A stretch of DNA of 64,000 nucleotides, taken from Phoronis australis (lineage: Eukaryota; Phoronida; Phoronidae). The notes under the pieces were generated by a model. The model saw nothing but the letters and a program-made list of their open reading frames with translations, did no database searches and was not told the origin of the DNA. Within the stretch, counting starts at the first letter, position 1; each line of letters starts with the position of its first letter. The stretch covers positions 276,171-340,170 of the forward strand of contig NMRA01000122.1 of NCBI GenBank assembly GCA_002633005.1, given 5' to 3'. Of the stretch, positions 27,001 through 38,469 are shown in pieces. Made by a program: the position numbers and the translations under genes.

Positions 27001-30000
27001 AGCTCTTCTTTGACTAATGGCATTTTCTAATAACATAACTAAAAACTGAGCCCTTAATTCAATTAAAACAGTAATAGGGACTTACTCCTTAAATTTGGTG
27101 CGGATTTTACTGGAACAGCCCTTAGGGACTTACTCCTTACTTATTTTCAATAATATTTAGAATACAATCTAGATTTCACTCTCGATTTGTATCAAAGCCA
27201 AAAATTGGCGTAGTAATGATATTCAAACAGCATAAGATAGGACAATCAGTGTTTTCACAAGCCCGCAAATACACAATAGATTTAGGGACCTTAGTTGAGT
27301 CCCTATTTGGGACTGTTTCATGCAACCGGGCACTGAGGAACAGTGAACCAAGTATAACTTCACACCCATAAACATTAGGTGATTAAAATATCGAGTTGCC
27401 TGACAAATCGCAACATTTGCATCACTTTTTCGTTCTTAGCCTAGAATGTCGTGAAGTTCCCAAGATTGCACCACGGCCACCTTGCATTACGTTACCTTTT
27501 GATCTCTATGAATGACATTTCCTGAGTGCATGTATTTGGTTGCCTTCAACAGTTGGTACATGATATACCTCTTGTGAACATCTTTAAGGATATTGCCTCG
27601 TTTGATGACGTTGTGTAGGTCTGTGTCTATTAATGGCAGACAAGAGAAGACAGGTAACAAAACAATTACGAACGGCTCAGTGCACTGGATACCATACAGC
27701 AAGACCCTGCCACCTGTTCAGTACAGGAATGGGGCCACATGCATGAAGGGTAGCGTAATAGTTTAACTTGCAATCACAGCTGAACTAAAGTATTGAAAAA
27801 ATACAAAGGCAAAATCGAAAATAAATTACGTTAAACAAAAAAGCAAAAGTCACTTACCCATGAATTCAAACACTAAGTAAATATCTTTGTCATTGTCTGC
27901 TTTCATTACATTATGCAGTTTAACAATATTGGGATGGTCGCCAAAGTCTTGCAAGAATGCCACCTCCCGGAATGTTCTCTAAAAACAATAAGATTATGTC
28001 ACGTTTTCATCATCTCGGTAATATCACTGTAAACATACCCAATTATAAAAAAGGAATTAAAAATCCTACGATTTTCACAACAATTTGCCAGTCTGCTTTT
28101 ATTGAGGACTCATATGTAACATGAAATTTAATCCCATTTTAGGGTAATTGTCAGCCTTTGTCAGTGAAGTCTTTTAACATTTCATCAAATAACTTTTTAA
28201 ACATCCATTTTGAACCCAATAAAGTACATACATCTAAATCTTAGAACATTATTCGTTTACAATCATGTGACCACCAGTTTTTGTGAAAATTGTCATGTCT
28301 GCTTGTCCTTTTTGTTTTGAGCATATATTTCTAAACAGCCTAAACTGCAGGAAACTTCATGTCAGAACAGCATAATTCTTCCTGTCAATACGCAGCGAAT
28401 ATTTATCCTCGAACAGCCACCAAAGCCCCCTTTTAATAAAATGTCAATGTTTTCATTTTTAATAGCCAACATAGCTGTTCAGTTGGGCAAAGAAAAATAA
28501 GAAATCTGAGATTCAATTCCCTCATTCATAAACGGCGTGCAAAATTTCATGCGAAACAACCTATAAAAGAAAGACAAACTGATGTTCAAATGTGTAGAAA
28601 ATCAGAAAGCCTGAAAATGGCAGACAAATATTTGTCATGTGATTGAAATGAAATAAGTCGTCTGAAGTTAGTGGCTTTAGTATTTAGGGCATAGCTATTG
28701 TGTTAAAGACATTATGGTAAATAGTGGTAAAATATGTGATTATTGCATATTCAATAAAATCCACGAAGAATGACAGGTGTGTCTAGAAACGTAGTTTACA
28801 TGTAGGCAGTTGCACCAGGTGAAACAGGGTTACAATGCAATATCGAAACAAATTAGCACAATACATAAAATGAAAAGAATAAAAAAACATGATAGACTAT
28901 TTTTCCATTCCAAAGCAGACAATTGTCCATGTTGACATTCAGTATAGAAATAACAAAAAACATATTAATCCTCCAAGCTGAAGAATGAACAGACAACAAT
29001 TTATGAAGAAGTGAAAGAAAAAGAACTTGTGAACATAGAAACTAATAATAGTAAACTTAAGATTAATTACCTGTGCATCTGTCTGATTGCGAAATGCATC
29101 AAATATTTTCTTCAGCGCTACCACTTCTCCCGTCCTTTTGTCAATAGCTTTCCACACAATTCCATAAGCCTGTAAAATTAAAAGGGATGTAACTAAGTAG
29201 GAACTCCGAAAGGAAAACGCCAACATGTAAATTTGCGGGCATTATAGGACCACAAATGTACTCAACATGCCAAGAGCAACCAGTCAAAATGTCCAGGAGA
29301 AATCGCCATTACGATACTGAATTTATAAGCAAACTTAGTCATTACTACCAGGAATGATGCTGACAGCTTAAAAGCATGGGGTTACGAGAAAAGATTTCAT
29401 CAGGGGGTCCAAAGACGATGTAATTGCCAACCTTTTCTCACGTCTATATTTGTGATTCTAACCATATTCCTTGAAAAACTGTACAAAGTATACATCACTG
29501 CTTCCAACTTTTTTCCCTTGTGACGAAACCATTCTTTTTCAGTTACTGGCTCAGGGAACGTGGTCAAAAAGGACATATCCCGACATGCACTCGACCCTCG
29601 GATGTTACAAGAGGTAGTCCCCTTTTCGTGTCCCAGATTACAATCAATCATGGGTGGTTGGGTAGCTTTATAATTGTTACTTAGAGGGATCACGAGCACT
29701 TTGATAGCACAAACATCAACTCAAGGCTCACTGCAGTGTATTTCTGCTGGCTGACAAGGGTCAGCTGTGGACATGAGCAAAACAGCACTAGAATAGTTTG
29801 GGCTGGTAAAGTAAAAATACGCAAAATCAAGAGTTATTGTCTAGGCTGCACTATATTCAGTTACATCGGATTATTGCCCGTGTTGACAGACAGCAACAGA
29901 GCAGGAAATGAGACGGAAATTCATCACTCGGCAGAATGTCGAATGAATATTGAACCAGGGTTAGGCGGTGCAAGCCACAAGAATGTTCAAATATTGAGGT

Positions 30001-30107
30001 GCTTAAACACCATACAAAATCTTTTCAATGCAAAATATTACCCCCTTTCCAAGCCGCTTCTTAACTTCATATTTCTTTGTAACGTGGGACTCTATTTCGG
30101 TGCTCAT
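15073..30107 (-). CDS. MAPK15: MAPK15 (ERK7/ERK8), atypical MAP kinase
   Basis: MAPK15 is an autoactivating kinase acting in ciliogenesis, autophagy and genome stability. Exons in transcript order are 30107-30042, 29169-29071, 27978-27858, 27626-27496, 25835-25669, a missing segment, 19619-19485, 18661-18556, 18261-18111, 17655-17549, 16766-16674 and 15255-15073. Every seen junction is GT/AG with matching phase. The ATG at 30107 starts [20 protein letters not shown], the usual ERK7 N-terminus. Landmarks: glycine loop GKGAYGIVW; VALK with Lys42; HRDQK (HRD 135-137), the ERK7 variant of HRDLK; DFG at 155-157; activation loop TEY at 176-178; RWYRAPE. After the kinase come [20 protein letters not shown], the LIR-like YEMI, an Arg-rich stretch, a Pro/Ser-rich tail and the C-terminal [10 protein letters not shown]. 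About 60 residues (subdomains IX to XI) are absent, with splice phase 2 on both sides. They probably fall in the N gap. Confidence 0.93.
18556..18661 (-). other. MAPK15: MAPK15 C-lobe end and LC3-interacting-region exon
   Basis: This exon encodes FHNPEEEMA through [12 protein letters not shown], and the next (18261-18111) opens with [14 protein letters not shown]. The junction creates LYEMI. In human MAPK15 the corresponding YQMI after VPEYRSRV is the experimentally described motif that binds LC3/GABARAP. Aromatic and hydrophobic anchor positions are kept here, so an autophagy link is a reasonable inference. Confidence 0.7.
21804..22990 (-). mobile_element. Helentron/HINE-like repeat, reverse orientation (two partial copies)
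   Basis: Matches the reverse complement of the element at 8277-10037. A terminal sequence like the reverse complement of CGTTGCTCTTGTTAC occurs at 21804 and again near 22673 (CAAGAGCAACACGGGGCATT). CCACTAGGAGG-type unit markers occur at about 21974 and in changed forms after it. Copies are diverged and carry no ORF. Confidence 0.5.
22975..23400. repeat. Dispersed repeat shared with 35560-35760 and 52860-53050
   Basis: The stretch around CATCACATCTCATAAATGGC and the following CAGATACCATG resembles 35600-35680. The stretch TGTGACCCAATTAATGGCAG through AAATAAAGTCCTACATAATC resembles 52890-53050. All are diverged, AT-rich and non-coding. Relative order suggests one longer element family. Confidence 0.45.
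23511..23712. repeat. 17-bp minisatellite
   Basis: About 11 copies of TTACTTACTTAAGTGTG, nearly identical in the second half. Intronic to MAPK15. The repeat contains no spacers. Confidence 0.9.
24686..24910. other. Assembly gap (225 N)
   Basis: A run of 225 N directly abutting a 27-bp tandem array, so the gap probably reflects collapse or unresolved length of that array. Any MAPK15 kinase C-lobe exon not found elsewhere is likely here. Confidence 0.99.
24911..25180. repeat. 27-bp minisatellite next to the assembly gap
   Basis: About ten copies of a 27-bp unit (CACACTGCCATACACTGGAG plus TACACCT). The first five are almost identical and later ones are increasingly diverged. Because 27 is a multiple of three, all frames stay open and give false ORFs on both strands. 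The array touches the N gap on its left. Confidence 0.9.
26884..27335. mobile_element. MITE-like element with 58-bp terminal inverted repeats
   Basis: The left end (26884-26941, starting CAGTGCCCGGTTGCATGAAA) is an almost perfect reverse complement of the right end (27278-27335, ending TTTCATGCAACCGGGCACTG). Total length is 452 bp with no ORF. It lies in the MAPK15 intron between exons 27626-27496 and 25835-25669. A target-site duplication is not obvious, so the superfamily cannot be given. Confidence 0.85.
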
Positions 30108-30537
30108 TTTCCTTTACAAATGTCTATCAAAATATGCAGCATTCACCATCAACGGCTCAAGAGGGTTTGCTGTCTAACAGCTAATGTAAACAACTTCCGC
30201 GTGATCTAGTACTTCATGAAAATTGAAATGTCTTGTCAAATTGAGGACAAAAAAAGCATTTCTTAAATTGCAAGCACACAAAAGCACTATTTAAATTTTA
30301 TGAATAATTTTAGATTTGAAACAGCCACGAAATAAAAAAATGATTTAATCGCGGAATGATTTGGTTTTCGTTGAGCGCAAGCACAAATATTGATGACATC
30401 ACCATTTCTGCTATCTTCTGCGTTGTTGTCATGACAGTGAAACGATAGTACTGACATCTGTGGTCAGATTTCAACTCAAAATTTCACAAGGTTCGCCTAC
30501 CCGGCGAAATGAAATAATTTAGGGCCAAACTTTGACA
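30108..30537. promoter_or_regulatory. Region upstream of the MAPK15 start codon
   Basis: The MAPK15 ATG is at 30107 on the minus strand and the next coding-like sequence on the plus strand starts at 30538. MAPK15 transcription must start in or beyond this interval, so its promoter is here or further right. No TATA box or CpG island stands out. Shared use with the plus-strand ORP9-like gene is possible but unproven. Confidence 0.35.
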
Positions 30538-30664
30538 ATGGCCGGTGGCGGCGAAATCGGTGATTACCAAATGGCGAAAATGAAGGAGAAATCTGCAGTT
30601 TGAGGAAGCAGAAGTTCTCTTGGGGTACCGGCCCAAATGTGTTACCCTTCCGCCAGGAGCCGAC
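30538..30664 (+). pseudogene. Unrecognised coding-like segment in two frames
   Basis: From the ATG at 30538 a 21-codon reading runs MAGGGEIGDYQMAKMKEKSA and ends at TGA. A second frame, open from about 30595, then gives FEEAEVLLGYRPKCVTLPPG followed by ADWEIYFT and a stop at 30664. The combination, with a CpG-richer start and good Kozak context (GACAATGG), looks like one short protein broken by a one-base frameshift, or like two exon ends. I do not recognise the family. It could equally be chance. It does not splice in phase to the ORP9-like exon at 33100. Confidence 0.25.
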
Positions 30665-30929
30665 TGGGAAATTTATTTTACATGAAACAAACTGAATACG
30701 ATATATGTATTAACATGTTTACAATAAAAATAACCATAGATAAAAAAAAAACGAAACTAGGTTGCGTTTTAGAAAAAAAGAATAGGAACCAATGCTGGTA
30801 CTTCAAGAGTAGTATTAAGCTTGCCAATACTCTGTTTAGCATCATTCAGGCCACGGAAATCGATAGGGCTTTAACGAGGTATGCCTCGATCCTAGTGAAT
30901 AGCAAATATTTTAAACTTGCATTTTGCGC

Positions 30930-31110
30930 TGTTTAGTTGGATGAAAAACAAAAATCGTTAGGCTTTTTACTCTTATGAAATTGGTCTCATTACATGTTTC
31001 AAACCATGAGAAATTCTTATTTTGTTATCAACAAGCACATCTACTCAAACCCAGAGACTCAAGGTAACGCTTTACATTATATTGGGGTTGCACATCTCTA
31101 AAGTAGCGGT
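30930..31110. repeat. Dispersed repeat family, also near 42100-42300, 50990-51260 and 58190-58290
   Basis: Shared words include AAATTGGTCTCATTACATG with its variants and TTGGGGTTG, in either orientation. At 42100-42300 the order is reversed, with AACCCCAATAAACTCTGAAA. Copies are diverged and non-coding. The ends could not be defined. Confidence 0.4.
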
Positions 31111-32214
31111 TTCTGAAAATGGCTCGCGTATTCCCTGTACCGTAACGGCTCAAAATCACGGCTGAGGTGTGATAAAGGAAATTTACACTAAAGCAAAAAG
31201 AGTGGACTCAGATGCGGCTATCATAGTGCCGGAGTATACTGGAACGGCTCAGCTGATTTATTTGTTATAAAATGTTGGTTTGGATATCTCAAAATGCCTC
31301 CTTGTCACAATTCAGAAGTTTGTGACAATTTGTATGACTGAGAAAGGAATGACCCAGGTTCAAGCTAAATTGGGCTTCCTAGACACATTTTTTCAATTTG
31401 TGGGTTCCACTAAGTTTAGTGGAGTCAAGATATCGTGTGTGAAAACTCATTCCTGCAAACTTTTAGGCAAAGAATACATTAGGTTGGTGAAAACTTGTAG
31501 CGTGTAATTCTCAACTCCATTTTATAAAAAATTAATTCTGTATTTAGGCAAATTGTAAAAATACCTCAGTCTAAGTACCCTGTGCACCAATTATGGTCAT
31601 GGCGCGTTTTCGGTGTTAAACTCACGAACAGGATTCAGAATGTTAGATTCTAGAACACACAATCTTTTAATTGAGAAGTAAACATACACTTAAATATTGA
31701 TTTTGCAGCCAAAGTGCCTCCTGTTGTTCCAACATCATTAAAAATATGTGTTTTTCTTTGTACAGTATAATCCATGCACCAAACTTAAAGAAAAATACAC
31801 CTATACCTGTAAGTACTCTTCCGTTTTACTGGTGTAAGCAAATAATAATGAGAAATGGGGTAACCTTTGTAAATATTTTTATAGTATTTTTCTCAGCTTT
31901 TCAGCTCCCAACTTGTTAGATGTGCTAAGAATTTAATTGCAGTTTTTGTACAACGGACCCATGGCCTTTATTACACAAATAAAATTGATTATTTGATTTA
32001 TCGATTGATATTCCCCTTCGTGCAACATTTAATCCTGCAGGTTTATTGGCGAGTGCAAACTTTGTCCTGTTGGCGGCCAATTTGATAAGTTTCTTGAACG
32101 TGTTTTAGTAATCAGGACACGGCGGGCAAATGAAATTCATATAAAAAATCTTTTCCTGTGGGTAACAAAAACAGCAACCTTCTGATGCACTTATTATGAA
32201 TCCCTTTCAAATAT

Positions 32215-32500
32215 CATGGCGGCGCAGCACTGAAAATAATGGGGGGCTATAGCACCCAGCCCCCTGTGGTGCACCGCCCTGGACCATGGGCAGCACAGCA
32301 CTGAAGTAAGCATGTGCGCACCCAGCCTGGGGGGCTCGAATTTCTGACGGTGTGGACCCTTTTGCTGACAAAAAAGCGGGGGGACTAAAAAAACACGTGG
32401 TAGCACCTTCAGAATGTGAACTTTGCGTCTGCGCTTTTTTAGTGGACTCTGCTGTTTCTCTGTGGCGGACCTTTTTGCCCACTTCGCCAAATGGGAGACT
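32215..32500. repeat. GC-rich hairpin repeat plus flanking family shared with 23946 and 52498
   Basis: 32215-32310 contains two modules starting CGCAGCACTGAAAATAATGG and carrying GGGGGGCTATAGC, like those at 52498-52645. 32340-32430 (GGTGTGGACCCTTTTGCTGA and on) resembles 23946-24020. These appear to be parts of one dispersed element. ORFs on the minus strand here are incidental. Confidence 0.45.
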
Positions 32501-33099
32501 TTTATTTAAGTTATAATAATACAATGATTAAATAATTCAATTTCAATTAGGAGGCCTTCTAAAGGTTATTGACCACTAATAAGAAGGTCCCCTGTATAAA
32601 ATAAATAAATTTGGTAAAGCACAAATAGGCGAGGAAGCCATATATATAACATACTTAAGAAAACAAAGTGAATTAGCGCTGAAAACGATACTATGATGTG
32701 CGCTTGTGGCTTGTCATCTAACCGTAGTTATTACTTATATCAGGGAGGCATTACCAGAATGGCAATGCCTTCCTGTTTATACACCCTACTGGTGAAGGGC
32801 TCCACTGCAACCATGCTGCAATCTAGAGATAGAATTAGTCACTAGGTGTCTCTAGCAATAGAATGTGTACGCATGCGTGTCCTTAAAAGGGAATTGTGGT
32901 GGTGGCAATTTATCCAGATTTTCTTTATCCAAAAGCTTTCATAAAAATACTTTAATATTTTATTTGCTTACAAAAATAAATGTTTTTGTCATCATGTATT
33001 AAAAATTTGTCTTTTGATTTAGAAAAACGGACATTAAAATTTTAGATCAACGTGAGTGTTACATTGCCTCTTTGCCACCGGTCACAGCTGAAGGCGGAA

Positions 33100-36000
33100 A
33101 TGGAGGGTCCGCTGTCTAAGTGGACAAATGTTATGAAGGGATGGCAGTACCGGTGGTTTGTGCTCGACGAAAATGCCGGCACCTTGTCGTACTACACATC
33201 CAAGGAAAAAATGATGCGTGGATCGCGGAGAGGTTGTGTGAGACTGAAAGGTAATTCCGCGTCCCTAGGCTTGGCTTTGTCAGTGGCAGCAAATCATGTC
33301 GAGACTGAGTGAGAGTGTCATTCGATTCATGTCTCATGTCATGATGATCACTCACGCGGTACTGGTTGGATATAAGAACCCCTCACATAGTAGTTTCATC
33401 CAGTGAATAACAGGGCTGCTATTCGGTGATTGCCTGGTTTCTAAGTCAGGGACGTCTAAATCCGACCAGTGTAACTGTAGCGGCACTCACTGCTCACAGT
33501 CAATAAGTCGTAGCGCCCTCGCCTCGGTTGGCCACTTAGGGGGCTACAATACTTCCCATCACTTTCTGTGCCAATTTCGTCCCATGTATTTTAAACAGGT
33601 TTTATACAAAATCCGCTCACCGATTAAGAGTTTTCACCTCATCAAAAATACATTCTAGTTTCTACACTTAAAACAATCACTTAAAAAGGCGCGTACTTTC
33701 TTCAGTGATCCTTTCTGCTTCTATACACACATCTTCAATGAAGCATAGCTATGAGAATTAAGGTGACTTTGGCGAAGAATTCCAACTCTACTTTTTTTGG
33801 TCACCTTTAACTTTTTCACCATGCGTGCGACAACCTCAAAGTATTTCAATTGAGTCACATGGGTTAGGCAAAGGCTATCGCAAGACTGAGCGAAGCGCAT
33901 GACGTGGCGCGTGACACTTGCAAAATACCATGGGAAGATATCAGGTGAAACGTTTTAGATTTGTGTCCCTTGGACTTTTTGCTCGTCAACAGGCATGATT
34001 TCACGTAACTTCCTCAAAATGGCACCCGATGAGAGAGACTTGAGCGAACTACGACACATTTTCATGGATATGTTCAAGTTATGTTGACTAAATTGTATCC
34101 AGCGTTATGGTACGTGTTATTTATAATTGTATGAGCATAATATGCATGTTTCATTCGATTTTATTTGCTGTATTTTGAAATGAGTAACTTTTTATGGGGA
34201 TGTAATATCACCCCTGTATGCTGGCGGCGCTCAGGGCTATGTAATATTGCCTAACAGTCAAAGTGGCAGTACTCATCTCACTCTCAGACAGTAGTGCAGC
34301 AGATAGCAGTATAACTGTTTGTGCTGAGCTGGCAGCTGCCAGCAGTACTTTCTGCAGATGCAGCGCAGTGCCAATGGCAATGCTGGTGGCTTAGATGACA
34401 AACTGGCAACTCCAAAACTTTAATTCGCAGAGGAAGAGCCATCTTCTGGTCAGAGAGAAGATGGCATACCTGCCGGAAGTAAAACTGTGGACATCACACC
34501 AATCACCACTTGTGAACTGTAACGCCACATCCAATAATGATTTTTCAGGGCCTTCAATCCTTTGGTTTTGGGGGCGAATATCGGCCCTATTCCCCCCCCC
34601 AAAAAAAACTATTGTAAAATCATGCAAAATTCCCCTCACAAGGCCCAAAAATTCCCTTCAGGTGATTGAAAATTTCCCCTAGATGTTGGAATCACTCATA
34701 CGTAATCCAAACAAGTGACAATTTGAAAGAGCACAAAATGTTAGTTTTGGCTACTTAAGGTAGATGAGTGCTTGCATCAGGGTGGAGGATCCTATTGATC
34801 ACCCAAAACAATTCCCCTCTCAGAAGGCACAGGCACTTTTCCCTTGGATGAACGACCCTGTTTTGCATTGAGTTTGTGATCCATGTACTGTAGTCTATGG
34901 TGCCATTGTGACAGCACATCGGAATAGATTTTGAATGGTGGTAATAGTCTGATAGGTGGGTCCCTGATTTTAAAGTGATTTGAGAACCAGTTATTCTGAC
35001 TGAATAACGGGCGCTATTCAATGGCAATTAGTTCTCCAATTATTTTTGTATCAGGGATCCACCTATCCGACTATGATAAAAATTTGAATAGATGGGTCAT
35101 TGGAAAATTAATTACTTATCTCAGAATCAGGGCTTGTGTGGACTTTTAGAATTAGGCCAATCAAATTCAAGAATCACGAGAACCATCTCCAATATTCTTT
35201 AATAAACATAGCACAATACATTTTTTTTTTCAATTTTGATAGACATTTTTACTTTGTAACATGTCACCAATCAGAAACATAACTGCCTTTTTGCATGAGT
35301 GATTTGGTACGGCGATTACATGAGTGATTTAGTACGGCGATTACATGAGTGATTTTGTACGGCGATTACATGAGTGATTTTGTACGGCTATTACATGAGT
35401 GATTTTGTACGGTGATTACATGAGTGATTTGGTACGGCGATTACATGAGTGATTTTGTACGGCGATTACATGAGTGATTTGGTACGGCGATTACATGAGT
35501 GATTTGGCGATTACAAGTCAAAGCAATCGTGTAAGTAGGTAAAGCACCCTTCGAGGAACTCGGCAAATTAACCCAAGACAAATGTCCACATTGGGCTAAC
35601 TTTGCAACATCATATCTCCGAGATGGCTGAGCGGATTCACATAAAATTTTCAGATACTATGTTTCAAGCACTGTTCTTCAAACTGTTTTGAGGAGTTGTT
35701 TTTTTAATGTTCCTCTTTTGAATGTTGAGTTATCTCATAATAGGACATTGTATGATTTTTCATTAAAAAATCCAAAAGCTGTATAAAACGGGAAGGAAAT
35801 GGTTCTTAAGAAGACCGTAACAGCATTTTTGAGATTTCATGGTGCACCTCTCTTTTCTTCAGCTGGGCTTTTTCATGTCTTAGAGCCGCCACATTCATAC
35901 TGTGGTCTGTTATGTGGGACAATAATTCTTCAATGACGTCAGGCTTTTTGAGTTTTTCAGTGTTGTCAGTCAGCTTCAAATGGCATATTAATATTGAGTA

Positions 36001-38469
36001 AAAATCAGTTTCTGCAGGTTCCTGCTTTAATAAAATATGAACTTCTATTGGTCGATTTTGTATTTTCGGAAATATTTCTCCAAAAGCACAGACTTGTGGA
36101 TAAGGTTGACATTGCTTATAAGCTTACACACCTTAAGTGACAGCTTGATTGTACCACCCACCCTAAATTTTTTCATTTCGAACACTTTTGTTTTTGAAAG
36201 TTACATCGAAACATTCGACACTGGCCATTGTGTGAAATGGGGTGGGTGTCCCTTTCACATTATTTACTAGTAGCTCATACCCTTAAACACCCTTTGAGGT
36301 TAAGTTCATAGCAAGCTCAAAACCTTGACTGCGTAGTCTGCCACAAAAGTCAGTAAAATGTTGATAATAATGGCTAGCCTTAATTTCGATATGCACAACA
36401 TGACGTTAATGAAGGACCCTTTTTGCTGTTCACAAGCGTGGGGGAATTCTTGGGTGCCATGATCTCATGTGACAACTTGAAAATTCATTCGTTAGACCCC
36501 TGATTCACTAATGCCACTTTTTTCAGTTCGAGTTCCTCATTGACCAATTCACTGCTGTTCTGTTTCCAATAATGCTATTGATTGCTAGAAACTACCTCCA
36601 TTCAAAGAACTAATCTTTATTTCAGGGGCCATCATTGGGATTGATGACGAGGATGACAGCACATTCACAATAACTGTGGATCAGAAGACGTTCCACTTCC
36701 AGGCTCGGGACTATGACGAAAGAGAGAAGTGGATCACTGGATTGGAGGACACTATTGTTCGCCATACTGTATCCATAAACGGTGGCGAAAACCGTCATGT
36801 GGCGACTCGCGCCGAATTGGACAGCAAGCTAACTGAAACCGATGCATATCTTCAAATACTTATAGATCAGGTGAAGTCATTAGATGAGAAAATCAGTTTG
36901 TGTGAAGACTTGTCGGCTCAAGAGAAGTATTGTGTGATTAAGGTGACTGCAGAAGCTATGATTGAGTCAGTGAAGCAGTCAATTGTCATGATGCAAATTT
37001 CAAAACAAACTTTATTGCCCGAGTTGCCAGACACTAACATTGCCAAAGTCAAATCAACCAGTTTGACAGATGTTTCAAATGAGGTGCCATCAGATTCTTT
37101 GAATAGACAGCCAGCAGTGAATCCAAAAGAAGTTGAGTCATCATTTTCGAGTAGCGATGACGACGACGAGTTCTATGATGCTGATGAGACGCACAGTGGC
37201 CATGTTAGTCCTGTCAAAGAGAAATCAGTCACAAAGCTTAATGATAATGACAATGTTGAGCTGGATGACCAACCACCGTTACAGATGATTGCCTCTAAAG
37301 ATGCTTTGTTTGATGAGCTCTACGATGAGGTGGACAATGAAGACTTGGACTCTCTTGATGCACACAGCAATATGATTACATACCTACTGTCTCAGGTACG
37401 TATTGGCATGGACCTGACCAAAGTGACGCTGCCCACATTTATCCTAGAGCGGCGCTCCTTGCTGGAGATGTATGCTGACTTCTTCGCTCATCCAGACCTG
37501 TTTTGTGCCATCCCCGACTTGAACACACCTGAGGAACGCATGGTGCAGGTGGTGCGTTGGTACATGTCTGCCTTCCACGCAGGACGGCGCAGTCAAGTGG
37601 CCAAGAAGCCATACAACCCTATCCTTGGAGAAACCTTTCTTTGTTACTGGGATGTGCCAAATATGCCGACAGCGAAGGAAAGCTCCACTAGCGACGGCCC
37701 CATCCCATGGGCTGGAAAAGATAATGTGTGTTTCATAGCTGAGCAAGTTTCTCACCATCCACCCATATCCGCATTCTATGCAGAACACTTCAACAAGCGC
37801 ATATCCCTCGATGGATATATATGGACTAAGTCCAAGTTCCTGGGACTGTCCATTGGTGTTCACATGGTTGGTCAAGCAGTCATCTCTGTCATTGACTATG
37901 ATGAAGAGTACATGATCACTTTTCCCAATGGATATGGTCGGTCCATTCTGACTGTACCATGGGTTGAACTTGGAGGGAAAATCAATGTCTCCTGTGCCAA
38001 AACCGGTTACTCAGCCATGATTGAGTTTCAGACAAAACCTTTTTATGGCGGTAAGAAACATCAGGTGAAGGGAAGTGTGTATTCACCACAGGACAAAAAA
38101 GAACCCCTCATGACCTTGACGGGTGAGTGGAATGGAGTCATGTGGGCGCAATACTCGTCTGGGCGCAATGAGAAATTCGTTGACACCAAAGTCATGCCGA
38201 TCGTGAAGAAAAATGTGAAACGACTTGATGAACAGGGCGATTTTGAATCGAGGCAGTTGTGGAAACACGTAACTCTTCATCTGAAGGAGAAAAATGTTGA
38301 CAAGGCAACAGAGCACAAGCGAGCACTGGAGCAAAGGCAGCGAGATGAAGCCAAAGAAAGACAGGAGAAGGGCAAGAAATGGGACACTAAAAACTTCCAT
38401 GAGGTTGGCGAACATTGGGTGTACGATAATCCGCTCACAAAGAGGCTGGCATCAGCGCAGAAGGTATGA
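33100..38469 (+). CDS. OSBPL9: ORP9-like oxysterol-binding protein-related protein (2 exons)
   Basis: ORP9-type proteins exchange PI4P and sterol or phosphatidylserine at ER-Golgi contacts. Exons are 33100-33250 and 36626-38469, joined in phase 1 (CTG AAA G / GG GCC ATC), giving 664 residues. PH domain, about residues 1-97: [55 protein letters not shown] helical linker follows, then an acidic FFAT motif EFYDADE (residues 232-238) for VAP binding. The ORD lipid-binding domain follows, with [11 protein letters not shown] and the signature EQVSHHPP (423-430). The tail [18 protein letters not shown] resembles the vertebrate ORP9 C-terminus. The ATG matches the human [12 protein letters not shown] region; an AG acceptor at 33085-33086 leaves room for an upstream exon. 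ORP10 and ORP11 also have a PH domain and ORD, but overall resemblance is closest to ORP9. Confidence 0.93.
33251..36625 (+). other. Single intron of the ORP9-like gene
   Basis: Donor GTAATT at 33251, acceptor TTTATTTCAG before 36626. It contains a 25-bp minisatellite (35294-35516), a repeat shared with 22975-23400 near 35560-35760, and no recognised exon. Confidence 0.85.
35294..35516. repeat. 25-bp minisatellite
   Basis: About nine head-to-tail copies of CATGAGTGATTTGGTACGGC plus GATTA, with few substitutions. The last copy is shortened (TTTGGCGATTAC). There are no spacers, so this is not a CRISPR array. Confidence 0.92.

Noticed and set aside
30538-30603. First coding exon of the ORP9-like gene
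   Set aside because: No donor joins it in phase to the exon at 33087 or 33100, and the ORP9 start is conserved at 33100.
35294-35516. CRISPR-like regular repeats
   Set aside because: Units abut without spacers and the genome is eukaryotic; it is a minisatellite. The same holds for 54119-54560 and 61709-61900.
37444-37875. 143-codon minus-strand ORF
   Set aside because: Antisense of the conserved ORD domain of the ORP9-like gene.
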